A model generated the notes under the pieces. It was not told the DNA's origin, searched no databases, and was given only the letters and a program-made list of their open reading frames with translations. A stretch of DNA of 6,953 bases from Verrucomicrobiota bacterium (GTDB lineage: Bacteria > Verrucomicrobiota > Verrucomicrobiia > Verrucomicrobiales > Verrucomicrobiaceae), in assembly GCA_021413535.1 (NCBI GenBank), contig JAIOQF010000092.1, positions 1 to 6,953 of the forward strand. The letters are read 5' to 3'. Position 1 is the first letter of the stretch, and every line of letters begins with the position of its first letter. Below, piece by piece: positions 5,918 to 6,953 of the stretch. The position numbers and the translations under genes are program-made.

Positions 5918-5929
5918 TATTTAAACTCC

Positions 5930-6953
5930 ATGGCCGCCCTAGTTTCTGAAGATCCATCCGTATCATTCCTCCAGCGGGACTGCGACCCCAGTGAAGCAGA
6001 ACCTCAGAAACGACCGATTCTGAATCGGCATAAAATGGAAACTGAGGATTCCACGGGAACGGATCAGCCGGAGCCGATGTCGCTTGATCAATTAAAGGCC
6101 GCCAATTTTTTTCTGCGCAACGCACTCGATCAAGTGGGTGATGGTTTGATCATCTTGCGTGCGGAATCCACCTTGGGCCTCGGGCCGCGCATCCTGTTTA
6201 ATAATACGCCAGCGGCGATGATGGTGGGCGCGGATCCGATCAAGGGACTGCGGGATCGCTTCGTCACGCAACTGGTGGCCAGCGAGACGGAGGCAGCTGA
6301 TCTGGTGACCGTGCTGCAAAGTGCCGCGAAGTGCGGCGCTGCAGAATGGCGCGGCGGAGTCAAGACACTCTATGCCGAGCGCGTCGTGCGCTGCATCTGG
6401 CGCATCCGCGCGGTGCAGAACAGTCATGGCGTGCTGCTTAATTATACGATCACGCTTCGACCTGACGTTGAGAAAAAGGAACAGCCTGCTGCTGCAACTC
6501 CCGTTCGTGCCATTGAATCGGACGCCATGAAGCGGTTGCGTGATGAAAATCTGGCGCTGGCGGCCTGCGGCATGGCTCATGATGTGAACAATATCCTGGG
6601 CATTATTTCCATGCGTCTCTCAGAAGCTGCGCTCAACATTTCTGGCGGCACCCACGAGGGGGAGTTGATCGAAGAGGCGCTGGCTGCGGTGCGTCGGGCG
6701 GATTCACTGACCAAGGGCGTGCTTAATCTTTCCAAGAACATTCCGCTGAAGCGCGAGCCGTGCGATATCGCGCAGATCATTCGCGAGACCGTTCCGCTCG
6801 TCAGCGGAGGACGCGCGGTGAAAATCGATATCCACACGGAACCGGGACTCTCCGCCGCACTGGTGGACGCCAGCCGGATTGGTCAAGTTTTGCAGAACCT
6901 CGTCATCAATGGCATCCAGGCGATGAAAGGTGGCGGTCGCATGGAAATTATCG
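5930..6953 (+). CDS. Soluble PAS-type sensor histidine kinase, NtrB-like H-box (3' partial)
   Basis: The frame is open from the ATG at 5930 to the right edge (341 codons, no stop). An in-frame TAA at 5912 rules out an earlier start. A histidine kinase autophosphorylates on His and passes the phosphate to a response regulator. Residues 1-50 are polar and look disordered. Residues about 58-178 resemble a PAS sensor fold (FFLRNALDQVGDGLIIL, ILFNNTPAAMMVG). Residues 200-270 are the dimerisation helix pair with the H-box CGMAHDVNNILGIIS, His217 being the phosphorylation site; the HDxNN form is typical of NtrB/HPK4-type kinases. The ATPase domain begins at about 275 and shows the N-box QNLVINGIQAM (322-332). 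The G-boxes and any C-terminal receiver lie outside the window. No membrane segment or signal peptide is present, so it should sense a cytoplasmic signal. The cognate regulator is not visible. No Shine-Dalgarno motif precedes the start; Met36 and Met50 are less likely alternatives. Confidence 0.92.
   Translation, partial: MAALVSEDPSVSFLQRDCDPSEAEPQKRPILNRHKMETEDSTGTDQPEPMSLDQLKAANFFLRNALDQVGDGLIILRAESTLGLGPRILFNNTPAAMMVGADPIKGLRDRFVTQLVASETEAADLVTVLQSAAKCGAAEWRGGVKTLYAERVVRCIWRIRAVQNSHGVLLNYTITLRPDVEKKEQPAAATPVRAIESDAMKRLRDENLALAACGMAHDVNNILGIISMRLSEAALNISGGTHEGELIEEALAAVRRADSLTKGVLNLSKNIPLKREPCDIAQIIRETVPLVSGGRAVKIDIHTEPGLSAALVDASRIGQVLQNLVINGIQAMKGGGRMEII

Larger units (their letters stand above)
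5678..5929. promoter_or_regulatory. Divergent intergenic region between rpmI and the histidine kinase gene
   Basis: No coding sequence is supported in these 252 bp, which must carry the leftward promoter and leader of rpmI and the rightward promoter of the kinase gene. The part next to the kinase (about 5851-5929) is strikingly A+T-rich compared with everything else in the window. No clear promoter pair stands out on the rpmI side. A T-rich stretch (TTGTTTTTTGTTTGATG, - strand, 5814-5798) and TTGATC near 5735 are the only weak candidates. If transcription starts in the right half, the rpmI leader would exceed 100 nt, enough room for an L20-type leader structure, but no specific fold was identified. 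Confidence 0.5.

Noticed and set aside
6092..6580. Leftward open frames at 6092-6580 and 6577-6837
   Set aside because: They are antisense to the histidine kinase gene, which carries clear H-box and N-box motifs and is simply open to the window edge.

Overview
The window is chromosomal, moderately GC-rich bacterial DNA. The most likely source is a member of the Verrucomicrobiota or a close PVC relative. This rests on the proline/serine linker, DUF1080-like sandwich and paired helical modules of the first protein, and on the absence of Shine-Dalgarno motifs. It is an inference from protein style, not proof.

Layout, left to right. (1) Positions 1-1130, + strand: the C-terminal part of a large multidomain protein whose start lies outside the window. 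(2) Positions about 1141-1405, - strand: no protein gene, but a well-supported 6S RNA (SsrS) directly downstream of pheT, with its own intrinsic terminator and a possible promoter. (3) Positions 1418-5677, - strand: a translation cluster read right to left as rpmI (L35), rplT (L20), pheS and pheT (the two subunits of phenylalanyl-tRNA synthetase). A terminator-like hairpin lies between rplT and pheS. infC, the usual first gene of this cluster, is not next to rpmI. (4) Positions 5678-5929: a divergent intergenic region, strongly A+T-rich on its right side, with short repeats. (5) Positions 5930-6953, + strand: the N-terminal 341 residues of a soluble PAS-type histidine kinase with an NtrB-like H-box. 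It runs off the right edge, so it never meets a stop in the window.

The core of the window serves translation: two large-subunit ribosomal proteins and the enzyme that charges tRNA-Phe. The 6S RNA behind them binds the housekeeping RNA polymerase holoenzyme when growth slows. The flanking genes (a possible sensor or kinase C-terminus and a histidine kinase) are signalling genes with no evident link to translation. No mobile element, CRISPR array, tRNA or rRNA was seen. The most valuable item is the 6S RNA, which protein-based annotation would leave as blank sequence.
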